Shown here: positions 1 to 6,009 of the stretch, one piece after another
How the letters are laid out: each line of letters begins with the position of its first letter
Numbering within the stretch: the first letter of the stretch is position 1
Source of the DNA: OLB19 sp964624165
GTDB lineage: Bacteria; Patescibacteriota; Minisyncoccia; Phycocordibacterales; UBA918
Length of the DNA stretch: 7,931 bases
Reading direction: 5' to 3'
Assembly (NCBI GenBank): GCA_964624165.1
Contig: CAZUWG010000023.1
Location: 1-7,931 of the forward strand
The notes under the pieces: generated by a model
What the model saw: only the letters and a program-made list of their open reading frames with translations
The model's database searches: none
What the model was told of the DNA's origin: nothing
Translations under genes and position numbers: made by a program

Positions 1-342
1 ATCGTGTGGATCGTCCATTCCCGCACGTAAAGGAGTATCTGGTTCGTTTGTTGCGGAAGGTTTATCAACCGATTCATCGGGAGCGATCCCGGCGTCTGCT
101 ATGGCTTTTTGCTCGCCGGGGCGATGCTCTGCAAATACTTTGTCTAGGTCACGTCGTTTTCTAGCAGTAAATCTCGTCACTGGTGAATTCTCCACCACCG
201 ACTCCTCTTGGTCGCTAGACGCATGCGTATCCTCAGTCTCAGATGCAGCCTTCTCTTGCTGCTGGCTTTTTTTACCAGCACGATCAAACAGATACCGCTC
301 CTCCTCCTCAGACATAGGGTTTATTGGGATTTTTTCACTCAT
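1..342 (-). CDS. Acidic hypothetical protein, 3' end cut by window edge
   Basis: An open frame of 114 codons reads from an ATG at 342 to the left edge with no stop, so the C-terminus is missing. I do not recognise the family. The visible part is hydrophilic, with a Glu-rich N-terminus (start MSEKIPINPMSEEEERYLF), a Gln/Glu/Ser/Thr-rich stretch at about residues 24-53, one basic patch (TARKRRDLDK, about 58-67), then a Pro/Asp-rich tail. There is no signal peptide or membrane segment, so it is probably cytoplasmic and partly disordered. It starts 6 bases after the stop of the upstream ATPase gene, which implies co-transcription and perhaps a partner role; that link is inference. A second ATG nine codons in (313-315) is an alternative start. 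No Shine-Dalgarno precedes either, but a TATACT box lies 10 bases before the first ATG, which favours that start. The even use of codon positions and the tight operon spacing make a real gene likely. Confidence 0.7.
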   Translation of the reverse strand, partial: MSEKIPINPMSEEEERYLFDRAGKKSQQQEKAASETEDTHASSDQEESVVENSPVTRFTARKRRDLDKVFAEHRPGEQKAIADAGIAPDESVDKPSATNEPDTPLRAGMDDPHD

Positions 343-348
343 AAATAT

Positions 349-3105
349 CTATAGTATACCACCCACTTCTCTAGTTTGTGGTGCTGGCTTTTGATAACGT
401 GCCTCAATCTCCGCCTCTACCTCAGAGCGCGTACGGCTGTAGCGCATTAAACTATGCGCCAACATTTCCTCCATAAAGTCACCATCTACGACAGGAGGCG
501 GCAGCGCTACCAAGCTGAATGGTCTCGTCGGCGTCCCGTCTGCCAAAATCTTGGCGTAGGCGTTGTAATTTGGCACATTGATAAGATCACGTGCGTCAAA
601 AACTGGCGCAAACTGATGCGCTAAAAACTCTCCATCTTCCGGACCCACCCGAAACGCTGCCATTGAACCAACGTTTCCAAAGACTGCGTCCTTAATATTC
701 TCATCAAGCTGTGCGATAAACTGGTGAGCGATTGTAAGTCCGAGTTTATACTTACGCGCTTCAGACAAAATGCTCGCAATTGACGGTGTCGAAACATTTT
801 GGAATTCATCAATATGCAAGTAAAACGGAGGAAACGCGCCACCGCGAATATCGACGCGCGACAACGCTGCCATCAACAGTTTTCCTACAACAATCATGCC
901 GATCAGGTTGGCGTTGATATCACCAAGTCGTCCTTTTGAGAGGTTGACGAGCAGAATCTTCCGCTCATCCATAATCTGGCGGAAATTGAACGAACTTTTT
1001 TGCTGGCCAATAATTGGCCGCATGTAGTCGTTGGCGGTAAAAACATCAAACTTTGATACGATATATGGCACGATATTTTCTAAGCTCGCTTCGCCGCCCG
1101 CTTTGCTGGCTATCTCTGTCCAAAACTGTTTAACGACTGGATTCTGACACTTACTGAGCTTGAGCCTTCGATAAGAAGCGTCTGACATCACCCGACTGAT
1201 ATCCATGAGTGTGTTGCCGCTTTCGGGATCTTCCATCACTAAAAGGGTAGCGTTGCGGAAATACTGCTCAAACATCGGCCCCATACTTTCGGGGTTGTCG
1301 CCATACAGTTTTTGAAAGATAGAGAAGAGCTCATTGACGACAAAGGTTTTTTGTTCAGGCCGTTGCGGGTCGTATTCGAGCATGTTGAGTGCCACTACGT
1401 GGTCGAGGTTGGCAGGATCAAAGTAAATTACATCATCTATACGCCCTGGAGGAATGGCGGCCAGTACATCCTCGATATCTGTGCCGTGCGGATCAATCAT
1501 ACACACCCCATGACCGGCGTTGATATCTTGAATGATTAGATTTTTCATAAATACCGATTTACCGGTACCAGTCTGACCAATGATATACATATGCCGTAGT
1601 CGGTCCTCTGGCGTGACATATATCTTTTTTTCTACACCACGATGCTTATTGAGACCTAAGAGAGTTCCGCTGTCTGGCATTTCTGTTGGTGCTGGTGCGG
1701 TCTTGGCACTGCTTTGCTTAAATTGCGGCGAAGACTCAGTCCCCTCGCCAGGAAAATGAAACAAGGTTGCAATCTCAGTCAATGATAGCGGTAGGGTGTG
1801 CTGAGAGCTGAATTCCCGGAACGCAAAAGCCTTAAGGCTCTTGCGTTCCGCTCTCCCCTTTGCCAACTTCCAGACGATCCGATTACCATCTATGCGCTCA
1901 AACTGATTGAAGGTGGATTCGATTTCATGCAAAATTTGCTTCGCGCGCATCTCACTCCCTGCCGATGCGACAATTCGAAGATTGATATCGACAATCGGCG
2001 CCGTCAACTTTTCACGCATCACTTCGATTGCTTTCGTATCTACTTCCTGCGTTCGCTCATCGGCTTCCTTCTTATTTGATGAAAAAAGCGCATCTTTGAT
2101 AGTCGAGAGCATTTCGCCTGAAAACGAATCCCTAGCCAACGCATCACTTACCTTCATACCCTTTTCAATACGCTTGATGATTTGCTCATATTGTTCCTCG
2201 CGGCGGCGCGGCGTACTCTTCACTACCAACTGCAACGCCGCGCCGCCGCCTTCCTTCTCAATCTTTGAAAATGCGTTCAAAAGCACCGCTACCGGGTCAT
2301 TCTCAAATGTCGATTTTGTACGCAGTGGATACACCGGATGCCGTTTTAAAGACGCTTCCGCGACCAATGAAACGCCCCGTTCAACAAAGATATTGTAATC
2401 ATGCTGCTCAACAAAAAGTACCGCCGTTGGGAAGAGTGAGAGCAGCTGCTTTTCAAACAATGAAATAAACTCATCGGGAACAGCGACATAAAAAATAATA
2501 TCGTCGCTTTTATTGGCTACTGCAATCTCAAGTGTGTAATGATCTTTTCCTTTACCATATCCCACACCCTGCATACCAGAATAAAACTGCTCCATGAGAG
2601 CAATCAGCTCCGACAGGGTTTTGCCTTGATTTACCTCTTTGCGAAACTCCGGTAAGGTCACCTCAAACAGCGTGGTATGCAATACACGCCATGGCGGCAC
2701 TCCCTCTTTAAGTCCAGAAATTAGCTTGCCTGATTTTATATATTCCACCAACTCACGATGCACCTCATCGACGAGGTGGGCACTTTTCATTTTCTCTACT
2801 ACTGAGAGGGCGTTTTTAATCCCCTTCTCATCTGCGAGTGAGAGGATCTCGGCCACTTGGTCTTGTGCGGCGTTGATGCGTTCGGCTGATGCTAAAAGTG
2901 CATCATCATCAAGTGCATGCGTCTCGCTCAACACCTCTTCTTTTGGCACATCACGATAGCGCTCGATTTCCCGACGCTCGATTTGCGACAAAGTGCCGCC
3001 AGGGGCTTCAACATCACTTCGGAGAATTTCTTGCTCACGCTCAGCTATCTGTTTGCGCAGGTAAGCGATTTCTTCTTGAGGCGAAGAGAATTTTGGACCT
3101 TCCAT
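349..3105 (-). CDS. TraD/VirD4-like (HerA-FtsK superfamily) DNA-transfer ATPase
   Basis: A 918-residue P-loop ATPase resembling type IV coupling proteins with a C-terminal TraM-recognition-type domain, and HerA/DUF87 proteins. Expected role: ATP-driven movement or remodelling of DNA, probably as a ring hexamer. Seen in the sequence: an acidic coiled-coil-like N-terminus (about 7-52); a long N-terminal region of about 430 residues; a Ser/Pro/Ala-rich linker (about 452-482); Walker A GQTGTGKS (510-517); the strand CMIDPHG (535-541); Walker B YLHIDEF with acidic pair Asp766/Glu767; and a motif-III-like stretch ending in AHQ (about 790-795). There is no evident transmembrane segment, unlike classical VirD4/TraD, so it is either soluble or recruited by a partner. 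I start it at 3105 rather than the longer ATG at 3159, because the extra 18 residues would be encoded by a palindrome and a TATACT box ends 8 bases before 3105. No relaxase, VirB4 or pilus gene is nearby, so conjugation is not shown; competence or DNA processing are alternatives. Two long inverted repeats lie within the gene. Confidence 0.85.
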   Translation of the reverse strand: MEGPKFSSPQEEIAYLRKQIAEREQEILRSDVEAPGGTLSQIERREIERYRDVPKEEVLSETHALDDDALLASAERINAAQDQVAEILSLADEKGIKNALSVVEKMKSAHLVDEVHRELVEYIKSGKLISGLKEGVPPWRVLHTTLFEVTLPEFRKEVNQGKTLSELIALMEQFYSGMQGVGYGKGKDHYTLEIAVANKSDDIIFYVAVPDEFISLFEKQLLSLFPTAVLFVEQHDYNIFVERGVSLVAEASLKRHPVYPLRTKSTFENDPVAVLLNAFSKIEKEGGGAALQLVVKSTPRRREEQYEQIIKRIEKGMKVSDALARDSFSGEMLSTIKDALFSSNKKEADERTQEVDTKAIEVMREKLTAPIVDINLRIVASAGSEMRAKQILHEIESTFNQFERIDGNRIVWKLAKGRAERKSLKAFAFREFSSQHTLPLSLTEIATLFHFPGEGTESSPQFKQSSAKTAPAPTEMPDSGTLLGLNKHRGVEKKIYVTPEDRLRHMYIIGQTGTGKSVFMKNLIIQDINAGHGVCMIDPHGTDIEDVLAAIPPGRIDDVIYFDPANLDHVVALNMLEYDPQRPEQKTFVVNELFSIFQKLYGDNPESMGPMFEQYFRNATLLVMEDPESGNTLMDISRVMSDASYRRLKLSKCQNPVVKQFWTEIASKAGGEASLENIVPYIVSKFDVFTANDYMRPIIGQQKSSFNFRQIMDERKILLVNLSKGRLGDINANLIGMIVVGKLLMAALSRVDIRGGAFPPFYLHIDEFQNVSTPSIASILSEARKYKLGLTIAHQFIAQLDENIKDAVFGNVGSMAAFRVGPEDGEFLAHQFAPVFDARDLINVPNYNAYAKILADGTPTRPFSLVALPPPVVDGDFMEEMLAHSLMRYSRTRSEVEAEIEARYQKPAPQTREVGGIL
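353..358 (-). promoter_or_regulatory. Possible -10 box inside the ATPase gene end
   Basis: The minus strand reads TATACT at 358-353, ending 10 bases before the ATG at 342. The surrounding ten bases (plus-strand TATAGTATAC, 350-359) are identical to those in front of the ATPase start (3111-3120). It overlaps the last codons and the TAG stop of the ATPase gene, so it could be coincidental coding sequence. If active, it would give the downstream gene an extra, nearly leaderless transcript. Confidence 0.35.
1817..1850. repeat. 34-nt near-perfect palindrome inside the ATPase gene
   Basis: The two 17-base halves, centred between 1833 and 1834, pair at 16 of 17 positions; the only mismatch is 1827 with 1840. 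The core is GCCTTAAGGC. It encodes residues about 419-430 of the ATPase, just before the Ser/Pro/Ala linker that leads to the P-loop domain. It could fold as an mRNA hairpin or be bound as DNA by a dimeric protein. Confidence 0.8.
2200..2249. repeat. 15-bp perfect inverted repeat inside the ATPase gene
   Basis: Arms 2200-2214 and 2235-2249 are perfect reverse complements, separated by 20 bases. Both arms are almost pure G/C. They encode a Gly/Ala-rich stretch and an Arg-rich stretch at residues about 286-302 of the ATPase. A long stable mRNA hairpin is predicted on either strand. Simple GC-rich codon use (GGC, GCC, CGC) raises the chance of accidental pairing somewhat. Confidence 0.75.
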
Positions 3106-3120
3106 ATGAGTATAGTATAC
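3106..3120 (-). promoter_or_regulatory. Promoter of the ATPase gene, probably leaderless
   Basis: The minus strand reads GTATACTATACTCATATG into the start codon at 3105. It contains two overlapping TATACT hexamers (3119-3114 and 3114-3109). From the first, the usual 6-8 base distance puts the transcript start at or within 2 bases of the ATG. No Shine-Dalgarno is present. A -35 box cannot be recognised; its expected place lies inside the adjoining palindrome. Confidence 0.6.
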
Positions 3121-3157
3121 AACGGGGCGGCCGCTTCCGGGCCGCCCCGTTGTATAC
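3115..3157. repeat. Perfect 18-bp-arm palindrome on the ATPase promoter
   Basis: Arms 3115-3132 and 3140-3157 are perfect reverse complements with a 7-base loop (GCTTCCG). The GC-rich inner stem (GGGGCGGCC) is capped on each side by GTATAC. The gene-proximal GTATAC is part of the first TATACT box of the ATPase promoter. No T-run follows on either side, and mreB already has a separate terminator at 3181-3214, so a regulatory or cruciform role fits better than a plain terminator. A T-tract-free bidirectional terminator remains possible. Confidence 0.85.
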
Positions 3158-3180
3158 ATCTCATTTTAAATTTTTAGCAC

Positions 3181-3214
3181 AAATAAAAAAGTCGCCAGGC
3201 GAAGAACGCCTGGC
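3181..3214 (-). terminator. Rho-independent terminator of mreB
   Basis: A hairpin with arms GCCAGGCG (3194-3201) and CGCCTGGC (3207-3214) and a 5-base loop is followed on the minus strand by GAC and then TTTTTTATTT. This is a standard intrinsic terminator about 113 bases past the mreB stop. It insulates the ATPase gene from mreB transcription. Confidence 0.85.
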
Positions 3215-3326
3215 AAACATGCTCAGTATTTGATACTGCGGATCCGCCTTGCGGCCTTGTGTCCGTCAGGTCCAATCAAGTCCCGGGCGCGACACAGCCT
3301 GCCGACCGAGCTCGTCAGAGCTTTCC
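3215..3326 (-). other. Structured 3' untranslated region of mreB
   Basis: The 112 bases between the mreB stop and its terminator hold no gene but several possible stems: AGCTC/GAGCT (3309-3313 with 3318-3322); a longer-range stem TGTGTC/GACACA (3258-3263 with 3291-3296), extendable by GGC/GCC around a 2-base bulge; CCGC/GCGG (3244-3247 with 3251-3254); and CAGTAT/ATACTG (3224-3229 with 3233-3238). It is not a tRNA: no T-loop or cloverleaf fits. Function unknown; it may stabilise the mRNA or yield a small RNA. Confidence 0.4.
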
Positions 3327-4340
3327 CTAGCGCTTACCCATGATGGCTTTCTTGTAGGTATCGAGGTGTTCGAGCGCTTCGCCTGTCCCTTTCGCCACAC
3401 AAAAGAGCGCCTGATCCGCCACCTTTGCTTTCACACCAGTACGACGCAAGATAAGCTCTGGCAGATTACGCAGCTGCGAGGTACCGCCGGTTAAGATCAC
3501 ACCATTGTCGATAATATCTGACGCGAGCTCAGGTGGCGTCTCTTGAAACACATCCTTAATCGCCTTAATCATTTCCCGCAGCTCCTTCCCGATCGCTTTC
3601 ACCACTTCATTGGTCCGAATCTCAGTCGTGCGAGGCAAACCGGTCACCACATCACGGCCTTTAATTTCCATTTTTAATTCTTCTTCCACTGGCAACGCAG
3701 ACCCGACACATATTTTTATTTCCTCGGCGGTCTTTTCTCCGATCGAAAGGTTGCGTGTCTTTTTTACAAAATCAATAATCGCCTGATCGATACGGTTGCC
3801 GGCACACTTCACTGAATTGGCTGACACAATACCACCCAAACTAATCACCGCCACATCAATCGTTCCGCCTCCAATATCTACAATCATATTGCCGTGTGGC
3901 TCATAAATAGGCACACCGGCGCCAATGGCCGCCAAAATAGGTTCCTTCACCACATATGCACTGCGCGCGCCTGCTTTGGTGACCGCCTCCTCAACAGCGC
4001 GACGCTCGGTTGAGGTCACCCCGGCCGGCACCGAGACCATCACCTCTGGCTTTATGATGTTGTATTTGCCAAGCGCTTTTTTCATAAAATACCGAAGCAT
4101 CGCTTCGGTCACCCGATAATCAGCGATCACGCCATCCTTCATCGGACGATACGCACGAATATTTTCGGGCGTGCGACCAATCATAAGCTTCGCCTCCGCC
4201 CCCACCGCCAAAACCTGCCGGTCGTCTGACACAGCCACGACGGATGGCTCATTAAGCACTACGCCTTGACCAGGCACGAATACCAATACATTGGTCGTCC
4301 CGAGGTCGATACCAATCTTAGGTTGGAGTTTATTCCACAT
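3327..4340 (-). CDS. mreB: Rod-shape-determining actin homologue MreB
   Basis: A complete MreB of 337 residues, the usual length for the family. It polymerises with ATP into membrane-associated filaments that guide lateral cell-wall synthesis in rod-shaped cells. Visible actin-fold motifs: phosphate-1 loop GIDLGTTN (10-17), the segment VKEPILAAIGAG with the likely catalytic Glu133, phosphate-2 loop DIGGGTIDVAV (155-165), and the adenosine motif VILTGGTSQLRN (281-292). The N-terminal MWNKLQP contains an aromatic residue near the start, as in membrane-binding MreBs. The start at 4340 leaves about 9 residues before the first strand, normal for MreB. No mreC, mreD, rodA or pbp2 genes are next to it, unlike the standard mre operon; instead it is divergent from murA. 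There is no Shine-Dalgarno, and a TACTAT box ends 8 bases before the ATG. The gene ends in TAG and its own terminator lies at 3181-3214. Confidence 0.97.
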   Translation of the reverse strand: MWNKLQPKIGIDLGTTNVLVFVPGQGVVLNEPSVVAVSDDRQVLAVGAEAKLMIGRTPENIRAYRPMKDGVIADYRVTEAMLRYFMKKALGKYNIIKPEVMVSVPAGVTSTERRAVEEAVTKAGARSAYVVKEPILAAIGAGVPIYEPHGNMIVDIGGGTIDVAVISLGGIVSANSVKCAGNRIDQAIIDFVKKTRNLSIGEKTAEEIKICVGSALPVEEELKMEIKGRDVVTGLPRTTEIRTNEVVKAIGKELREMIKAIKDVFQETPPELASDIIDNGVILTGGTSQLRNLPELILRRTGVKAKVADQALFCVAKGTGEALEHLDTYKKAIMGKR

Positions 4341-4348
4341 TGCGCTCT

Positions 4349-4354
4349 ATAGTA
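4349..4354 (-). promoter_or_regulatory. -10 box of mreB, probably leaderless
   Basis: The minus strand reads TACTAT at 4354-4349, ending 8 bases before the mreB ATG at 4340. This matches the spacing at the ATPase gene. There is no Shine-Dalgarno and no clear -35 hexamer. Confidence 0.5.
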
Positions 4355-4393
4355 GCAAACTACCAAGAAAGTGCGAGTAGAGAATGAAGACGC

Positions 4394-4410
4394 TGCATAT
4401 AATGCATGCA
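4394..4410. promoter_or_regulatory. Candidate operator between mreB and murA
   Basis: TGCATATAATGCATGCA holds the inverted repeat TGCAT-ATA-ATGCA (4394-4406) overlapped by the palindrome TGCATGCA (4403-4410). It lies in the 102-bp divergent promoter region, 18 bases before the -10 box of murA. Because the murA product carries an XRE-type DNA-binding domain, this is the natural place for it to bind. It also contains a perfect TATAAT (4398-4403), so it could be a second -10 box instead. Confidence 0.35.
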
Positions 4411-4424
4411 CTTTATAGCGCCTA

Positions 4425-4433
4425 TGCTATACT
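4425..4433 (+). promoter_or_regulatory. Extended -10 promoter of HTH-murA
   Basis: TGCTATACT is an extended -10 element (TG, one base, then TATACT at 4428-4433) ending 9 bases before the ATG at 4443. The transcript would start within about 3 bases of the start codon, so this mRNA is leaderless or nearly so. No Shine-Dalgarno precedes the gene. A good -35 box is not visible, as is common with extended -10 promoters. Confidence 0.6.
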
Positions 4434-4442
4434 ATTGTCTGT

Positions 4443-5942
4443 ATGCAAAAAATCGGACATAAAATTACAGATGTACGTGAGGCGGCAGGCCTCACCCAAA
4501 CAGACCTAGCCAAAAGGCTCAACACCACCCAAAGCGCCGTCGCGCGTATGGAAAGTGGCAAGCAAAACGTCAGCGCGGATATGCTGAAGAAAATCGGCAC
4601 TGCACTAGGTAAAAACCTTATCACACTCTCGCCCGGCACCGTCAATCTCGCCATTGAAGGTGGGCACGAGCTCAAAGGTACAATTGAAACCAACACTAGT
4701 AAAAATGGGGCCGTTGGCCTCCTTTGCGCTGCCCTTTTGAATAAAGGCACTACGACCTTGCGTCGTGTGCCTCGCATTGAAGAGGTGTTTCGGCTCGTTG
4801 AAGTGCTTGAAAGTATTGGCGTAAAGATCGACTGGAAAGACGACACGATGAAGATTAAAACTCCTGAAGCGTACGATCTGTCCACCATCGATGTCGAGGC
4901 TGCCAAGAAAACCCGAAGTATTGTTATGTTTATCGGACCACTCATGCACCAGCTCGCGCAATTTTCACTTCCCCAGTCTGGCGGCTGCAAGCTCGGTAGC
5001 CGGACAGTGCGACCGCACTTTTACGCACTTGAGGGCTTTGGCGTGGCTATCACCACCACCGCCGACAGCTTTGACGTAACAGTCCATGCGAAAGCACCGA
5101 AAGAAGTCATCCTTTATGAAAGTGGTGATACAGTGACTGAAAATGCCCTTTTTGCGGCTGCCCTTACCCCAAGTACGACCGTCATTAAGTACGCTAGTGC
5201 CAACTACATGGTGCAAGAAATCTGCGTCTTTCTCACCAAGCTCGGCGTGAAAATTGAAGGCATTGGTACGACCACCTTGAAAGTGACCGGCGTAAAAGAT
5301 ATTGCCTTGGATCTCGAATACACTCTGGCCGAAGATCCGACTGATAGCATGTTTTTTATCGCCGCTGCGATAGTGACCAACTCGGAACTTACCATTACGC
5401 GCTGCCCGATTGAATTTCTTGAACTTGAACTCCTCAAACTGGAAAAAATGGGTTTTAAGTACAAAAAATCTGCACCGTACTTTAGTCACAACGGAATAAC
5501 AAAATTGGTAGACATCACCACGAGACCGTCGAAGCTGATTTCTCTGCACGAAAAGATTTACGCTCGTCCGTACCCAGGACTCAATATTGATAATCTCCCT
5601 TTCTTTGCGGTGATTGCTACGCAGGCTACTGGCCAAACACTTATCCATGATTGGGTATATGAAAAAAGGGCTATTTACTTTACTGAACTCGATAAACTCG
5701 GCGCTGAGACAGTATTGGCCGACCCGCACAGAATCTACATTAACGGACCAACAAAATTACGCGCCAACGAGATGATCTGCCCGCCCGCACTTCGTCCCGC
5801 CACCATCTTGCTCATTGGCATGTTGGGCGCAGAAGGCAATTCAATCTTACGCAATATCTACAGCATCAACCGCGGCTATGAAAATCTCGTAGGGCGCCTG
5901 AGTGCGCTTGGCGCCAAGGTGGAGTATCTGGAGGAGTTTTAG
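4443..5942 (+). CDS. murA: MurA (UDP-GlcNAc enolpyruvyl transferase) with N-terminal XRE HTH
   Basis: MurA transfers enolpyruvate from PEP to UDP-N-acetylglucosamine, the first committed step of peptidoglycan synthesis in the cytoplasm. The 499 residues are about 80 more than usual (about 419 in E. coli); most of the excess is an N-terminal helix-turn-helix. Residues about 5-57 form a Cro/C1 (XRE) domain with TQTDLAKRLN (19-28) and the recognition helix TQSAVARMESGK (29-40). MurA begins near residue 66. Its known key residues (E. coli numbers) are present with matching spacing: Lys87/Asn88 (K22/N23), Arg158 (R91), Cys182 in GGCKLGSR (C115, the fosfomycin target), Arg187 (R120), Asp383 (D305), Arg409 (R331), Arg451 (R371) and Arg477 (R397). 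Thus it should be active and, with Cys, fosfomycin-sensitive. The only Met codons before the enzyme (36, 47) lie inside the HTH, so no separate MurA start exists: the fusion is real. It is divergent from mreB and may sense precursor supply and regulate itself; this is inference. Confidence 0.95.
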   Translation: MQKIGHKITDVREAAGLTQTDLAKRLNTTQSAVARMESGKQNVSADMLKKIGTALGKNLITLSPGTVNLAIEGGHELKGTIETNTSKNGAVGLLCAALLNKGTTTLRRVPRIEEVFRLVEVLESIGVKIDWKDDTMKIKTPEAYDLSTIDVEAAKKTRSIVMFIGPLMHQLAQFSLPQSGGCKLGSRTVRPHFYALEGFGVAITTTADSFDVTVHAKAPKEVILYESGDTVTENALFAAALTPSTTVIKYASANYMVQEICVFLTKLGVKIEGIGTTTLKVTGVKDIALDLEYTLAEDPTDSMFFIAAAIVTNSELTITRCPIEFLELELLKLEKMGFKYKKSAPYFSHNGITKLVDITTRPSKLISLHEKIYARPYPGLNIDNLPFFAVIATQATGQTLIHDWVYEKRAIYFTELDKLGAETVLADPHRIYINGPTKLRANEMICPPALRPATILLIGMLGAEGNSILRNIYSINRGYENLVGRLSALGAKVEYLEEF

Positions 5943-5957
5943 TGGTAAGGAGAAGGC

Positions 5958-5987
5958 AAAGGCCGGCAGCGAAGCTGCCGGCCTTTT
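5958..5987 (+). terminator. Bidirectional terminator between murA and the Ig-like gene
   Basis: A 13-bp perfect stem (5958-5970 with 5974-5986) closes on a GAA loop, with TTTT at its 3' edge, 16 bases after the murA stop. On the opposite strand it is followed by TTT. Because the next gene is convergent, the hairpin probably serves both. The T-runs are short, so the strength rests on the GC-rich stem. Confidence 0.75.
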
Positions 5988-6009
5988 CCGTCTCTACCAC
6001 TCCCCGCTT

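Noticed and set aside
101..394. 97-codon plus-strand frame at the left end
   Set aside because: It lies antisense to the acidic partial gene and the ATPase end, and its product is low-complexity Ser/Cys-rich.
1907..2398. 163-codon plus-strand frame inside the ATPase gene
   Set aside because: It is the complement of a well-supported coding sequence; its translation is Ser/Phe-rich without domain character.
3106..3159. A longer start for the ATPase at 3159 (18 extra residues)
   Set aside because: The extra codons would be read from the perfect palindrome and the promoter-like TATACT boxes, and the peptide has no family character.
3241..3300. A tRNA or tRNA remnant in the mreB 3' region
   Set aside because: GGTCCAATC resembles a T-loop only loosely; no acceptor, D or anticodon arms can be fitted.
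4091..4109. 8-bp inverted repeat ACCGAAGC/GCTTCGGT inside mreB
   Set aside because: Short repeats of this size are expected by chance over this length and it encodes ordinary MreB residues.
4965..5729. 254-codon minus-strand frame antisense to murA
   Set aside because: It mirrors murA codons and has no recognisable domain or promoter; murA is certain.
349..5942. Alternative genetic code with UGA as glycine, as in some CPR lineages
   Set aside because: None of the genes needs an in-frame UGA to stay open, and conserved glycines in MreB and MurA are encoded normally. The absence of TGA among the five stops seen (four TAG, one TAA) is too small a sample.
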